A DNA stretch of 64,000 nt from Clostridium sp. NkU-1 (GTDB taxonomy: Bacteria; Bacillota_A; Clostridia; Lachnospirales; Lachnospiraceae). The stretch's first letter is position 1; each line of letters begins with the position of its first letter. Made by a program: the position numbers and the translations under genes. Below, one piece after another: positions 9,255-20,319 of the stretch. Location: assembly GCA_001312405.1 (NCBI GenBank), contig BBDR01000012.1:1-64000 (forward strand), in the 5' to 3' direction. The notes below the pieces were generated by a model. It searched no databases, had not been told where the DNA came from, and saw only the letters and a program-made list of their open reading frames with translations.

Positions 9255-9992
9255 TCAGCTTTCCAGCTGGAAGGCCAGCACGGATACAATGGCAAGGCCG
9301 GCGGTTTCCGTCCTCAGAATCCGTTTTCCCAGGGTAATGGGTTTTGCTCCAAAACTCTCTGCAAGTTCCATTTCAGAATCTTCAAAGCCGCCCTCCGGTC
9401 CGATAAATATCCCTGCGCTCATTCCCGGTTTAATACCGGACAGGATTTCTTTTGTCTCTGCCATATCCTTTGCATGTTCAAATGGAATGACTGTTATATC
9501 AAGCTCCTTTGCAAAGGCCAGAGCTTCCTGAAACGTCATGACACCGGACACCTCCGGTATAATAAGCCGCTTAGACTGCTTGGCAGCGCTTTCTGATACT
9601 GCCCTCCAACGGCGAAGCTTTGATTCTTCCTTCTTTTTATCCAGCCGCACCACGGCCCGTCTGGTCTCCACCGGGATGATCTGGTATACTCCAAGCTCTG
9701 CGGCCTTCTGTATGATCAACTCCATCTTGTCGCCCTTTGGCAGTCCCTGAAACAGATAGAGCCTTGCAGGAAGCTCGGCACCTCCCTCATCTACAGACAG
9801 GATTTTAGCCGTCACTTCTAAAGAAGCCACGCAGGTAATCTCACACAGGTAATCTTTATCTACCCCATTGCTGATTAAAATCTGTTCCCCGGCGCCCATG
9901 CGCAGGACATTTTTAATATGATTCACATCCGGCCCCATGATCCGGATTACTGAATCTCCGATCTGATCGGGATTAACAAAAAAGTGATACAT
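9255..9992 (-). CDS. rsmE: 16S rRNA m3U1498 methyltransferase RsmE
   Basis: 245 residues, complete. SPOUT-class methyltransferase with an N-terminal PUA-like domain (MYHFFVNPDQIG... HIKNVLRMGAGEQILISNG) and the C-terminal knot motifs IGPEGGFEDSEMELA and LGKRILRTETAGLA that bind SAM. It methylates U1498 of 16S rRNA in assembled 30S subunits. It follows prmA as in the B. subtilis dnaK locus (yqeT-yqeU). Confidence 0.95.
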   Translation of the reverse strand: MYHFFVNPDQIGDSVIRIMGPDVNHIKNVLRMGAGEQILISNGVDKDYLCEITCVASLEVTAKILSVDEGGAELPARLYLFQGLPKGDKMELIIQKAAELGVYQIIPVETRRAVVRLDKKKEESKLRRWRAVSESAAKQSKRLIIPEVSGVMTFQEALAFAKELDITVIPFEHAKDMAETKEILSGIKPGMSAGIFIGPEGGFEDSEMELAESFGAKPITLGKRILRTETAGLAIVSVLAFQLES

Positions 9993-10025
9993 TCTGTTTC
10001 CTCTTTCTTGTCCATGTTCTTTGGA

Positions 10026-10075
10026 CAGTGCCCACCCCGCTTTACCGGGTGTAAAGGTATGCCTGGAAGGCGCCC
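10026..10075. repeat. Dispersed hairpin repeat copy
   Basis: CCCACCCCGCTTTACCGGGT followed by GTAAAGGTATGCCTGGAAGGC. The first part can pair as CCC...GGG and the second as GCCT...AGGC. It lies between prmA and rsmE. Confidence 0.6.
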
Positions 10076-10080
10076 TCTTC

Positions 10081-11038
10081 CTATTTCTTTCTGACCGTTA
10101 TTGAGACCCATTCACCCTGATAAGTGGTTTCCACAAGCTCAAAGGCATCATTTTCCTCAAATGCTTTTTTTCACCGCTTCTTCCTTCATGTTAATGATGC
10201 CGGAAGTAATGAAAACAGCGTCTTTTTTCATATGGACAGAAATTTCCTTCTGAAGCAGGATAATGATGTCTGCCAGGATATTGGCTACTACCACATCATA
10301 TTTTTCAAAGCCTGCCTTCTCCTGTATAGCCCTGTCATCAATAATATTGCCCTGTAATACCTGAAACTTACCCACAGGAATATCATTGGCTTCCATATTC
10401 TCCTTAACAGCAACAATGGCATTTTCATCAAGGTCGGTTCCAAATACCTCTTTTGCACCCAGTTTTAAGGCAGTGATCCCAAGAATTCCGCTTCCGGTTC
10501 CCACGTCAAGAAGGGTTGTCCCCGGTGTCACGTATTTTTGCAGCTGACGGATACAAAGCTGGGTCGTTTCATGCTGTCCGGTTCCAAAGGCAGTTCCCGG
10601 ATCGATCTCAATTAAAAGCTTGTCCCCCAGTCCCTCCGGGATTTCTTCCCAGGTAGGTTTGATCAGGATATTATCCACGGTAAATGGCTTAAAATACTGT
10701 TTCCAGTTATTGATCCAGTCCTTATCCTCTGTCTCACCGGACTCTATGGTACATTCCCCTAAATCCGTAAACATGGAAAGCTCGGAAAGACCTTCTTCCA
10801 CACGCTTTAACATGCCCTCGATATCAGAATCCGGCTCCAGATAGAAGCTGACCTTTGCAACGCCCTCATCCGGCGGAAGCTCCGGCAGAATGTCGATAAA
10901 CATGCCTTTTGTCTCTGCTTCTGTAAGAGGGATATTATCCTCGATTTCAATTCCTTCTATTCCGATTTCATCAAACATGCTGCTGACTAAATCCACAGCC
11001 TCTGTCGTGGTGGTCAGCGTAAATTTTTTCCATTTCAT
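10081..11038 (-). CDS. prmA: Ribosomal protein L11 methyltransferase PrmA (frameshifted)
   Basis: About 318 residues. The N-terminal L11-binding domain (MKWKKFTLTTTTEAVDLVSS) is followed by the methyltransferase core with DPGTAFGTGQHETTQLC, LLDVGTGSGILGI and the NILADIIILL catalytic motif. It trimethylates ribosomal protein L11. The frame breaks at the T7 run 10165-10171; dropping one base gives the family C-terminus ending WVSITVRKK at 10081. It is preceded by AAAGGA and sits between dnaJ-side genes and rsmE. Confidence 0.92.
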
Positions 11039-11047
11039 AGCAATTCC

Positions 11048-11793
11048 CTATCCTTTTATAATTTTCACAAATAAACACAAAAGCACCACTAAAACCACCG
11101 GGCGCACAATCTTTAATCCATTTTTCACTACAAGTCCTGATCCGATATAATGGCCTGCAATGCAGAAAAGCCCTGACGCCAGTCCTAAGGGAATCAAAAC
11201 CTTTCCATTTATTAAAAAAAGTTGCCAATGCTGCAATGTTGGAGGATAAGTTGATCACTTTCGTGGTGCCTGATGCACTCCTGACATCCATTTTGGCTAA
11301 TCCGGTCAGAATAAGCAGTAAGAAGGTTCCCGTCCCTGGTCCGTAAAATCCGTCATAGCCTCCAATGACCAGCGCTGCACATATGCTGATCAAAAACATC
11401 TTTTTTTTCAGGCAGGCTGCCTTCCTCCTGATCTCCCAGGTTTTTATTCCTGAGAACATAAAAGGCAACAACCGGAAGCACCACCAGCATCATGCCCTTT
11501 AATACCCGCTCACTGGCAAGCATGGATAAGTGCGCTCCGATTACAGAACCGACCACAGCAAAAAGTGCGGCAGCCAAAGACAGCTTTGCTTTAATATAGC
11601 CGCTCTTCGCATACCTGGCCGTAGAGATCGCGGTTCCCATGGTGGAACCCAGTTTATTGGTCCCAATGGCCAAATGAGGAGGCACCCCTGCTGCCAGATA
11701 TGCGGGAAGGGATATAAGTCCTCCGCCTCCTGCTATGGAATCCACAAATCCTGCCAGAAAAACAAGAGGGCATACGATCAAGTATTGGTACAT
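11048..11793 (-). CDS. TSUP family membrane permease (TauE/SafE-like, frameshifted)
   Basis: About 247 residues with several membrane helices. It has the N-terminal LAGFVDSIAGGGGLISLPA motif and the repeated second-half motif GGYDGFYGPGTGTFLLL that define the sulfite/organosulfonate exporter family. Substrates include sulfite and sulfoacetate in characterised members; the one here is unknown. The ATG at 11793 follows AAAGGA. The frame breaks at the T8 run 11401-11408 and the A7 run 11214-11220. It is an insertion relative to the B. subtilis dnaJ-prmA junction. Confidence 0.85.
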
Positions 11794-12180
11794 AGGCTGT
11801 TTCCTTTCTTTGGCATCCGGCAACCGAATTTTCTCATTATAGTATAGGAACGAATTTCTCTCAGCTTTAAACCACAAGATATCATAACATACAATGAAAT
11901 CCCTTGCAAGCGTCTAACATCAACGAAATTTGAAGGGTTATTTCATCTTTTACAAAAAAATATTTTTTTAAAAAGAATGCAATAAAAACTGTAGCTGATG
12001 CATTAACTAATTGAACGGATGAGAATAACTTTTGTTTCGTTCCGATCGCAAGGGCAAAAAAATATCAAGTAAACGAAATTCCTTGATGCATTACACCCCA
12101 TCACACCCGCCTGAGCGATTGGAATTGGAACAGGAACTATTTTCACAAATTACAAAGCAAAAAAACATTTGTAATGAAAA
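11794..12180. other. AT-rich intergenic region with no recognisable gene
   Basis: About 390 bases upstream of the TSUP gene. The open frames here have no ribosome site or family resemblance. The stretch around 11950-11990 is very A/T rich. Confidence 0.5.
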
Positions 12181-12239
12181 ACAGGGGACGCACCTCATGG
12201 CCGAAGCATTTCAGCCGTCTGGTGCGTCTCCTGTTTTTA
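12181..12239 (+). terminator. Strong hairpin followed by T-tract
   Basis: ACAGGGGACGCACC pairs with GGTGCGTCTCCTGT (14 bp with one G-U pair), with a smaller inner hairpin, then TTTTTAT on the plus strand. There is no plus-strand gene upstream, so it may be a stand-alone REP-like palindrome or may end the minus-strand nucleotidyltransferase transcript. Confidence 0.5.
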
Positions 12240-12304
12240 TGATAAAAGCTTTCTGTTTCACCTTTTATGGTTTTCCATATAATGATCAACAGCTCTTTTT
12301 GTCT

Positions 12305-12637
12305 CTAAAACTGCTTCCTTTCCCACAGCAGAACTCCCTCCATTATTAAATTACGGGAAAACTGGTCCTTCCCAGCCTTCCAGCCGTCTCCATAGACAAA
12401 CTTTAATTCCACGTCCGGCAGGTTCCAATCCTCCGGCATTGCATGAATCCGCATACTGCATCCAATATCAGCCGTAAATTTCTCGCTGCACTGCACCAAA
12501 AGGTCCACATCACTGTCGAATCTTTGATTCCCTCTCCCACAGCTTCCATAAAGATAAACCGCTTCTATATAAGGGCTGTAGGCTTCACTGCAAAGTACCT
12601 CTAAAGCACCTTTTATTGACTGCATATGCCGCTCCAT
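12305..12637 (-). CDS. Small nucleotidyltransferase-domain protein (MNT-like)
   Basis: 110 residues with the polymerase-beta nucleotidyltransferase motif GSCGRGNQRFDSDVDLLV. G31-S32 and the Asp pair at 43 and 45 would bind metal and NTP. Minimal nucleotidyltransferases are often antitoxins of HEPN toxins (MntA-HepT), adding AMP to the partner. No HEPN gene is adjacent, so that pairing is not supported here. The ATG at 12637 follows GGAGGGG. It stands alone between the TSUP gene and the cell-wall-binding protein. Confidence 0.75.
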   Translation of the reverse strand: MERHMQSIKGALEVLCSEAYSPYIEAVYLYGSCGRGNQRFDSDVDLLVQCSEKFTADIGCSMRIHAMPEDWNLPDVELKFVYGDGWKAGKDQFSRNLIMEGVLLWERKQF

Positions 12638-12869
12638 AAGACCCCTCCGTTCAACAACTCATCTGATAATTTCTTTGGCGTAATTTACTTAATGAAGGCA
12701 AATAAAACACAGTCTGAATTCTGCCATAGAGCACTTAGTAAATTAACCGTTCGATGAGCCTCCAGGCGAACCCAACTTACTTTCCATACTTATTATACAA
12801 GAAAACCAAATGAAAGAAAAGGTACAGCAGAAAATTTCCGCCATACCTTTTAAAAACATTCAATCAAGT
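12638..12869. other. Intergenic region without a gene
   Basis: It holds 9-bp inverted arms TAATTTACT (12681) and AGTAAATTA (12737), with about 47 bases between them. No open frame with a ribosome site was seen. Confidence 0.4.
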
Positions 12870-13418
12870 CTACTGAATCCATGCGCCGTCAGCTCCCACC
12901 TTATATCCGTCAGGAGTGGTCGTATTGATAAGCAGCCTTCCCAGACAGCCATCGGACATGGTATTAAAGTAATAAGCTTTTCCGCCAATAATCTGCCAGC
13001 CTATCCTCATAGCGCCCATTGTACCGTCATCCACCGGGTTTAAGTAATACTTAAGACCTCCCTCATCTGCATACCAGCCGGTCAGCATATGGCCCTCCCA
13101 ATTAAACCGGTACCATCTGCCATCAATATACTTCCAGCAGTTAGATGGCCAGCTTCCGTCGCTGTATTGAAACCACCAGCCGGAAGGACTGTAGCGCCAG
13201 CCTCTCTGGCAGCTATAGCTGCCTGGCCCGTCGTCGTCATCCCATAAGTCAAAGGATTCACTTCCCTCAATAGGACCTTTGATTTTTGTACCTGAACCGT
13301 TCCAGCCGGGAAATTCCCGGACAGTCTGCCCGTCTGCTGCCATGACGGCAGCGGGAAACAGAACTGCCAGCCATATAACAGCAGCTGTCAGGGCCAGATT
13401 TTTTGCAAGCCTTCCCAT
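12870..13418 (-). CDS. Secreted protein with cell-wall-binding (choline-binding type) repeats
   Basis: 182 residues, complete. A signal peptide (MGRLAKNLALTAAVIWLAVL, cleavage after VMA) is followed by aromatic-rich cell-wall-binding repeats: WRYSPSGWWFQYSDGS, CWKYIDGRWYRFNWEGHML, GLKYYLNPV and KAYYFNTMSDG. Such repeats bind teichoic acid choline or other wall polymers. No catalytic domain is present, so it may be an adaptor or wall-coat protein. The start at 13418 follows GGAGGGGAAGG. It lies just downstream of dnaJ on the same strand. Confidence 0.85.
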   Translation of the reverse strand: MGRLAKNLALTAAVIWLAVLFPAAVMAADGQTVREFPGWNGSGTKIKGPIEGSESFDLWDDDDGPGSYSCQRGWRYSPSGWWFQYSDGSWPSNCWKYIDGRWYRFNWEGHMLTGWYADEGGLKYYLNPVDDGTMGAMRIGWQIIGGKAYYFNTMSDGCLGRLLINTTTPDGYKVGADGAWIQ

Positions 13419-13458
13419 ACCTTCCCCTCCATTTAAAGCCATGTATCTTTCGGAATCC

Positions 13459-14596
13459 CTATTTAAAGATTCCCTTCTTTTTATGTTTGTCGCCTTCTCC
13501 TGTGCCGTTCATGGCTTCGTCAAACTTGCGAAGTGCATCTTTTTGAGCTTCTGTCATGCGCTCCGGCACTGAAACCACCAAAGTGACAAAATGGTCCCCG
13601 CGAATGGCCCGGTTGCGCAAGGAAGGAACACCCTTTCCTTTTAAGCGTACCTTGGTATCAGTCTGGGTTCCCGCCTTCACTTCGTATTCTACTTCCCCAT
13701 CCACAGTCTTGATCCGGATGGTTCCGCCTAAGGCAGCTTTGGCAAAGGAAACGGGTACTGTTGAGAAAATGCTGGTATCCTGGCGTTTGAAAATCGGATG
13801 GTTGGATACCACAGCCTCTACCAGCAGATCGCCTCTCTCTCCGCCATTGGTTCCCGGCTCTCCTGCACCTGCAAGACGCACGGACTGTCCGTTGTCAATT
13901 CCTGCCGGAATGGTGACTTTAAATTTCTTTCTTCTTGTATTGTATCCGCTGCCATAGCAATCCGGGCATTTTTCCTTAATGATTTTCCCGCTGCCTCCGC
14001 AGTCCGGACAAGTCTGAACATTCTGTATCTGGCCGAAGAAGGATTGCTGGGTATACATGATCTTTCCTTTTCCATTACATTTTGGACATGTAACCGGTGA
14101 GGTTCCCGCTTTTGCGCCGCTTCCATGGCAGGAGGAACACTCTTCCTTAAAATTGATCTCAATATCCTTCTCGCAGCCGAAAATCGCATCCTCAAAGGTG
14201 ATGCGGATGCTGGTTCTGACATTGGCTCCCCTAGATGGCCCATTGTACTGGGCGCTGCTTCTTCGTCCTCCGCCAAAGATATCTCCAAAAATATCCCCGA
14301 AAATATCTCCCATGTCTGCTCCGCTGAAATCGAAGCCGCCAAAGCCGCCTGCTCCTCCGCTTCCGTCAAAGGCAGCAGAACCGAACTGGTCATACTGGCG
14401 TCTCTTATCAGGATCGCTAAGGACACTGTAGGCCTCGGAAGCCTGCTTGAACTTCTCAGCAGCAGCTGCATCTCCGGGATTTGTGTCAGGATGGTATTTC
14501 TTAGCTAATGCCCTGTAAGCCTTCTTAATGGCTGCATCATCCGCATCCTTTGGAATGCCCAGGGTTTCATAATAATCTTTTTTTACTCTCTGCCAT
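13459..14596 (-). CDS. dnaJ: Chaperone DnaJ (frameshifted)
   Basis: About 378 residues: J domain ([16 protein letters not shown] in [11 protein letters not shown]), a Gly/Phe-rich linker with three [12 protein letters not shown] units, four CxxCxGxG zinc repeats and the C-terminal substrate-binding domain. It stimulates DnaK ATPase. The ATG at 14596 follows AAAGG. A T7 run at 14578-14584 breaks the frame after MAESKK; removing one base restores the J domain. Order hrcA-grpE-dnaK-dnaJ is conserved. Confidence 0.95.
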
Positions 14597-14627
14597 CTTA
14601 GGTCTACCTTTCATAGATTAAAGCAAC

Positions 14628-14664
14628 TGGGAAAAAGTGCTGTATCGCTACAACACTTTTCCCA
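14628..14664. other. Hairpin between dnaK and dnaJ
   Basis: TGGGAAAAAGTG and CACTTTTCCCA pair with a one-base bulge, and the loop also has pairing potential. There is no U-tract toward dnaJ, so it may be an RNA-processing or partial attenuation hairpin that lowers dnaJ relative to dnaK. Confidence 0.5.
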
Positions 14665-14690
14665 AAGTCCTGTCTACTGACCAGACTAGT

Positions 14691-17269
<2,579 letters not shown>

Positions 17270-17293
17270 GCTCAATGCTCTACCCTTTACCTT

Positions 17294-18336
17294 TCATCTT
17301 TTTTTCAAAATGGTATCCAGCTGCGTCATGAGATTGCGCAATGTGCTGAGTACCTTTTCATAATCCATCCGTTTTGGACCAATGATTCCAATGGTACCTC
17401 TTAAGCCTTCGCCCAGTTCATAGTTGGCGGTTACAATGCTGCAGTCCTTCATTGTCTTAACAGGAGCTTCATCGCCAATATATACCTGGATTCCGGATCC
17501 GCTCTCCGAGCTGTTCACATCATCGATCAACCCCTGTAAAAGATCCTTTTGTTCCAGCGTACCGATAAGCTTACTGGCCCTTTCTCCATCACTTAACTCC
17601 GGATACTTGAAAATGTTCGTAGCACCGCTGGTATAAATCTGAAGGTCTTCATCATCACCCCGGATGGCTGCGGCTACCTCGGTGAGAACCCGGTCCACCA
17701 CATCGCAGTGGGGCCCTGCCTGAACCTTCATCCTGCTGATCACTTCAAGATTGATCTCCTCTATGGTCAGCCCGTTAAGGCATTGTTAAGAAGAATGTTA
17801 AGATTCAGAAGTCCTTCGTCATCTAATTCCGTATGAATAGGTATCATGGTATTCTTAATAATATTGCCTTCCACCACGATTACCACAAGAAGCTTTTCAT
17901 CATCAACCTTGGAAAGCTGAATAAACTTCAGTTTGTTCTGGTGGTACTGGGGTGCGCTGATCATTGCCGCGTAATTGGTGTTCTGTGCAAGAAGCTTTGC
18001 CATCTGCTTTAATAATAGCTCTACCCGATCCACCCGCTTTAATATCATATCCTTGATTTCAGTGACTTCTTCTTCTTTTTCCTGCATGATCTGGTCCACA
18101 TAAAAGCGGTATCCCCTGTCAGAAGGAATCCTTCCGGCGGAGGTGTGGGGCTGCATAATATATCCCAGCTCCTCCAGATCAGACATCTCATTCCGGATGG
18201 TAGCAGAACTTAAGTGCAAATCCGTATACTTTGATATAGTACGGGAACCTACCGGCTCTCCGGTCTCCAGATAAGTTTTGATGATGGCTTTTAATATAGT
18301 TACTTTCCGCTCATCCAACTGATCCCTGTCACTCAA
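17294..18336 (-). CDS. hrcA: Heat-inducible transcription repressor HrcA (frameshifted)
   Basis: About 347 residues. Winged helix (LDERKVTILKAIIKTYLETG, SSATIRNEMSDLEELGYI, HTSAGRIPSDRGYRFYVD) and the C-terminal regulatory domain ending in GPKRMDYEKVLSTLRNLM. It represses by binding CIRCE. A TTG at 18336 downstream of AAGGA is the likely start; the GTG at 18375 falls inside the CIRCE arm and is unlikely. The frame breaks near 17770, where AAA became AA before the GLTIEEINLEV segment. First gene of the hrcA-grpE-dnaK-dnaJ operon. Confidence 0.93.
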
Positions 18337-18368
18337 ACTGCCCCACTTCCTTTCTGAGTCTTTTTTTG

Positions 18369-18395
18369 TTAGCACTCAACGTTTGGGAGTGCTAA
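18369..18395. promoter_or_regulatory. CIRCE operator
   Basis: TTAGCACTC - 9 bases - GAGTGCTAA, a perfect match to the CIRCE consensus, in the leader of hrcA. HrcA-controlled heat-shock repression of the operon is established for this element. Confidence 0.98.
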
Positions 18396-18409
18396 CATCT
18401 TCTTTTCAT

Positions 18410-18439
18410 AATATATTCTTTTTTTTCTACTTTTGTCAA
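18410..18439 (-). promoter_or_regulatory. Sigma-A promoter of the hrcA operon
   Basis: Minus strand TTGACA and TATATT with an 18-base spacer, directly upstream of CIRCE. Confidence 0.7.
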
Positions 18440-18539
18440 TACATTCCTGTAAAATTTTTTTGGTGAAGTTTTTGCGACCTGCTTGTACATTTTTCCTCAA
18501 TTATCTATTAAATATTACAAAGCTGTTGACATTTTTTTC

Positions 18540-18567
18540 TTGACATTTAACACTTTTGTAATATAAT
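18540..18567 (+). promoter_or_regulatory. Promoter of the first 3D-domain gene
   Basis: Plus strand TTGACA and TATAAT with a 16-base spacer. A second TTGACA lies 13 bases upstream. The leader is about 140 bases and contains a dispersed-repeat copy near 18648. Confidence 0.65.
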
Positions 18568-18647
18568 GGTAAATAAGACACCATAACAACACGATTAAGA
18601 GGCCGGTTGAAAGAAAAACATCTTACAACCTTAAGCTTGTGAACCGT

Positions 18648-18690
18648 ATGCCCCCCTTTACCGGGCATCAGATATGCAGGCATATCCCCT
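18648..18690. repeat. Dispersed hairpin repeat copy in a gene leader
   Basis: TATGCCCCCCTTTACCGGGCATCAGATATGCAGGCATATCCCC; ATGCCC/GGGCAT and ATATGC/GCATAT can pair. The only copy in the leader of a plus-strand gene. Given in part only; arms at 18649-18654 and 18663-18668. Confidence 0.45.
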
Positions 18691-18711
18691 TGATCCATTT
18701 GGAGGTAAATT

Positions 18712-19296
18712 ATGAATAGTTTTTCAGGGAAAAAGAGTATCACCGGATTCCTGACACTTCTTTGTATCCTGCTGTTGTCTACAACTGCACTTGCAGCTGA
18801 GACTACGGGTAAAGACCAAACTGTGAATCAAGTACAGTCCGAAAGCGCTGGAACGGATCATCAAACCATACAAACCGAAACGGAAAGCCAGACGCCATCT
18901 GCCGGTACCGGGACACCTTCTGAGGAAATCGGACCTGGTATTAAGAAAAAAGCTCCTGAACCAGTAAAACCGGAAGAGCCGGCAAAGCCGGTTTATGAAA
19001 AAGGAGAATCCCTGGGGCTCTTCTCCGCCACTGCGTATTGTCCGGGCAGCGAAAACTCCGGCAAACAGTGCCGGACCTATTCCGGAACAGTTCCGCAGCC
19101 GCAGCATACCATATCCGCAGATATCACGATCCTTCCTCTTGGAACAAAGGTCATGATTGACGGCATCGTCTATACCGTTGAGGACATCGGAAGCAGCGTG
19201 AAAGGAAACAAAGTAGATATTTTCTTCGCAACCCGTGCAGAAGCACTGGATTTTGGGAGACAAACGAAAGAATTATTTGCAGTCATTGAACGGTAG
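18712..19296 (+). CDS. Secreted 3D-domain (RlpA-like/YabE-type) protein
   Basis: 194 residues. The signal peptide (about 1-29, ending TTALAAE) is followed by a Thr/Pro/Glu-rich linker with EPVKPEEPAKPV and a C-terminal 3D domain: FSATAYCPGS, HTISADITILPLGTKVMIDG, YTVEDIGSSVKGNKVDIFF. The aspartates of this domain form the catalytic site of MltA-like lytic transglycosylases and related Sps/YabE proteins, so cell-wall hydrolysis is likely. The ATG follows GGAGGT. It has its own promoter and terminator and is oriented against hrcA. Confidence 0.85.
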   Translation: MNSFSGKKSITGFLTLLCILLLSTTALAAETTGKDQTVNQVQSESAGTDHQTIQTETESQTPSAGTGTPSEEIGPGIKKKAPEPVKPEEPAKPVYEKGESLGLFSATAYCPGSENSGKQCRTYSGTVPQPQHTISADITILPLGTKVMIDGIVYTVEDIGSSVKGNKVDIFFATRAEALDFGRQTKELFAVIER

Positions 19297-19312
19297 GAAA
19301 TGCCATATAGCA

Positions 19313-19354
19313 CCGCAGAACAGCGAATCACTTCACTGTTCTGCGGCTTTTTTT
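19313..19354 (+). terminator. Terminator after the first 3D-domain gene
   Basis: CCGCAGAACAG and CTGTTCTGCGG form an 11-bp stem followed by CTTTTTTTC. Confidence 0.9.
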
Positions 19355-19364
19355 CGTCTTAACC

Positions 19365-19392
19365 TTGACAAATTTGGAAAAATGTGTAAAAT
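19365..19392 (+). promoter_or_regulatory. Promoter of the second 3D-domain gene
   Basis: TTGACA and TAAAAT with a 16-base spacer. The following 100 bases are AT-rich with several GTTACA/TGTAA units. Confidence 0.6.
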
Positions 19393-19491
19393 GATTACTT
19401 GTACCTCATTTATTACAAATCTGTTACATATAATTATAAATATATGTAAAATATGTTACAGTTTGTAAGAAAGAAAGGAAGTATTTGTAAT

Positions 19492-20214
19492 ATGCAAAGA
19501 TCAAACCGAATTCACTGGTTCTTCGGAACCTTACTAATGATGGCATTTTTCCTGATAAGTGCATGGAATACCCTGGCAGCCCAGACAGCAGGTATTATTG
19601 ACAATGCGGACGAAAGCAGCATCAGAGGCTGGGCCATTAACAGCTCTGATCCCAGCTCTGCGGCAGAAGTAAAGATTGTCATTACCAACCAGTCAAACGG
19701 GCAGGTCGTGGAGGAGCTTACCACTGCTGCCTCCAAGTACCGGGAGGATCTGGTATCCAACGGGACCGGAAATTATGGTTTTGAAATACAGGTTCCCTGG
19801 AATTCCTATGGAGACGGCACTTACCTGGTAGAGGCCTATACGGCCAGCCAGAAGCTCTCCGGCACCAGAGTTCATGGAGTCGGCGCCGCTGCTGCTGCCA
19901 GCCTTCAAAACAGCAGCTCTAATCTCCGTTCCCTGGGCGCATTTAAAACAACGGCCTACTGTCCCTGCAGGAAGTGCTCCGGAGGCTGGGGAGGACGTAC
20001 CAGCACAGGAACCATTGCAGCCGCAAACCATACCATTTCTGTTGATCCAAGGGTCATTCCCTATGGCAGCCGCATCATGATAAACGGAGTGGTCTATACG
20101 GCAGAGGATTGCGGAGGCGGGGTCAAGGGAAACCACATTGATATTTTCTTCAACACCCATGGAGAAACCCGTGCCTATGGCACCAGAAGTGTGGAAGCAT
20201 ATCTCGTGCAATAG
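19492..20214 (+). CDS. Secreted 3D-domain protein with N-terminal Ig-like region
   Basis: About 240 residues. Signal peptide ending NTLAAQ; an Ig-like segment (GIIDNADESSIRGWAINSSD ... YGDGTYLVEAYTASQ) of the type found before 3D domains in Lachnospiraceae; then a 3D domain with KTTAYCPCRKCSGGWGG, TISVDPRVIPYGSRIMINGV and AEDCGGGVKGNHIDIFF. Likely peptidoglycan lytic activity. The start at 19492 is set by AAAGGAAG. It is a paralogue of the preceding gene, sharing the C-terminal domain. Confidence 0.88.
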   Translation: MQRSNRIHWFFGTLLMMAFFLISAWNTLAAQTAGIIDNADESSIRGWAINSSDPSSAAEVKIVITNQSNGQVVEELTTAASKYREDLVSNGTGNYGFEIQVPWNSYGDGTYLVEAYTASQKLSGTRVHGVGAAAAASLQNSSSNLRSLGAFKTTAYCPCRKCSGGWGGRTSTGTIAAANHTISVDPRVIPYGSRIMINGVVYTAEDCGGGVKGNHIDIFFNTHGETRAYGTRSVEAYLVQ

Positions 20215-20229
20215 CACTGAATCCCAGAA

Positions 20230-20312
20230 GGAAAGGGGTAAACTGTACTCTAATAGTTAAGCACAGCTTCTTTTTCTGTGTCTTACCATTAGAATACAGT
20301 TTACCCCTTTCC
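20230..20312. terminator. Very long hairpin between convergent genes
   Basis: The two 37-base arms GGAAAGGGGTAAACTGTA... and ...TACAGTTTACCCCTTTCC pair almost fully around a CTTCTTTTT loop. It lies between the second 3D-domain gene and hemW and would end both transcripts. Confidence 0.75.
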
Positions 20313-20319
20313 TTTCCGC

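Noticed and set aside
12032..12349. Plus-strand open frame of 105 codons
   Set aside because: It runs through a strong hairpin with T-tract and the minus-strand nucleotidyltransferase end, has no ribosome site and shows no family resemblance.
18573..18711. c-di-AMP (ydaO) riboswitch in the leader of the 3D-domain gene
   Set aside because: Such riboswitches often precede wall hydrolases, but the 140-base leader lacks the conserved core I would expect. A dispersed repeat explains much of its pairing.
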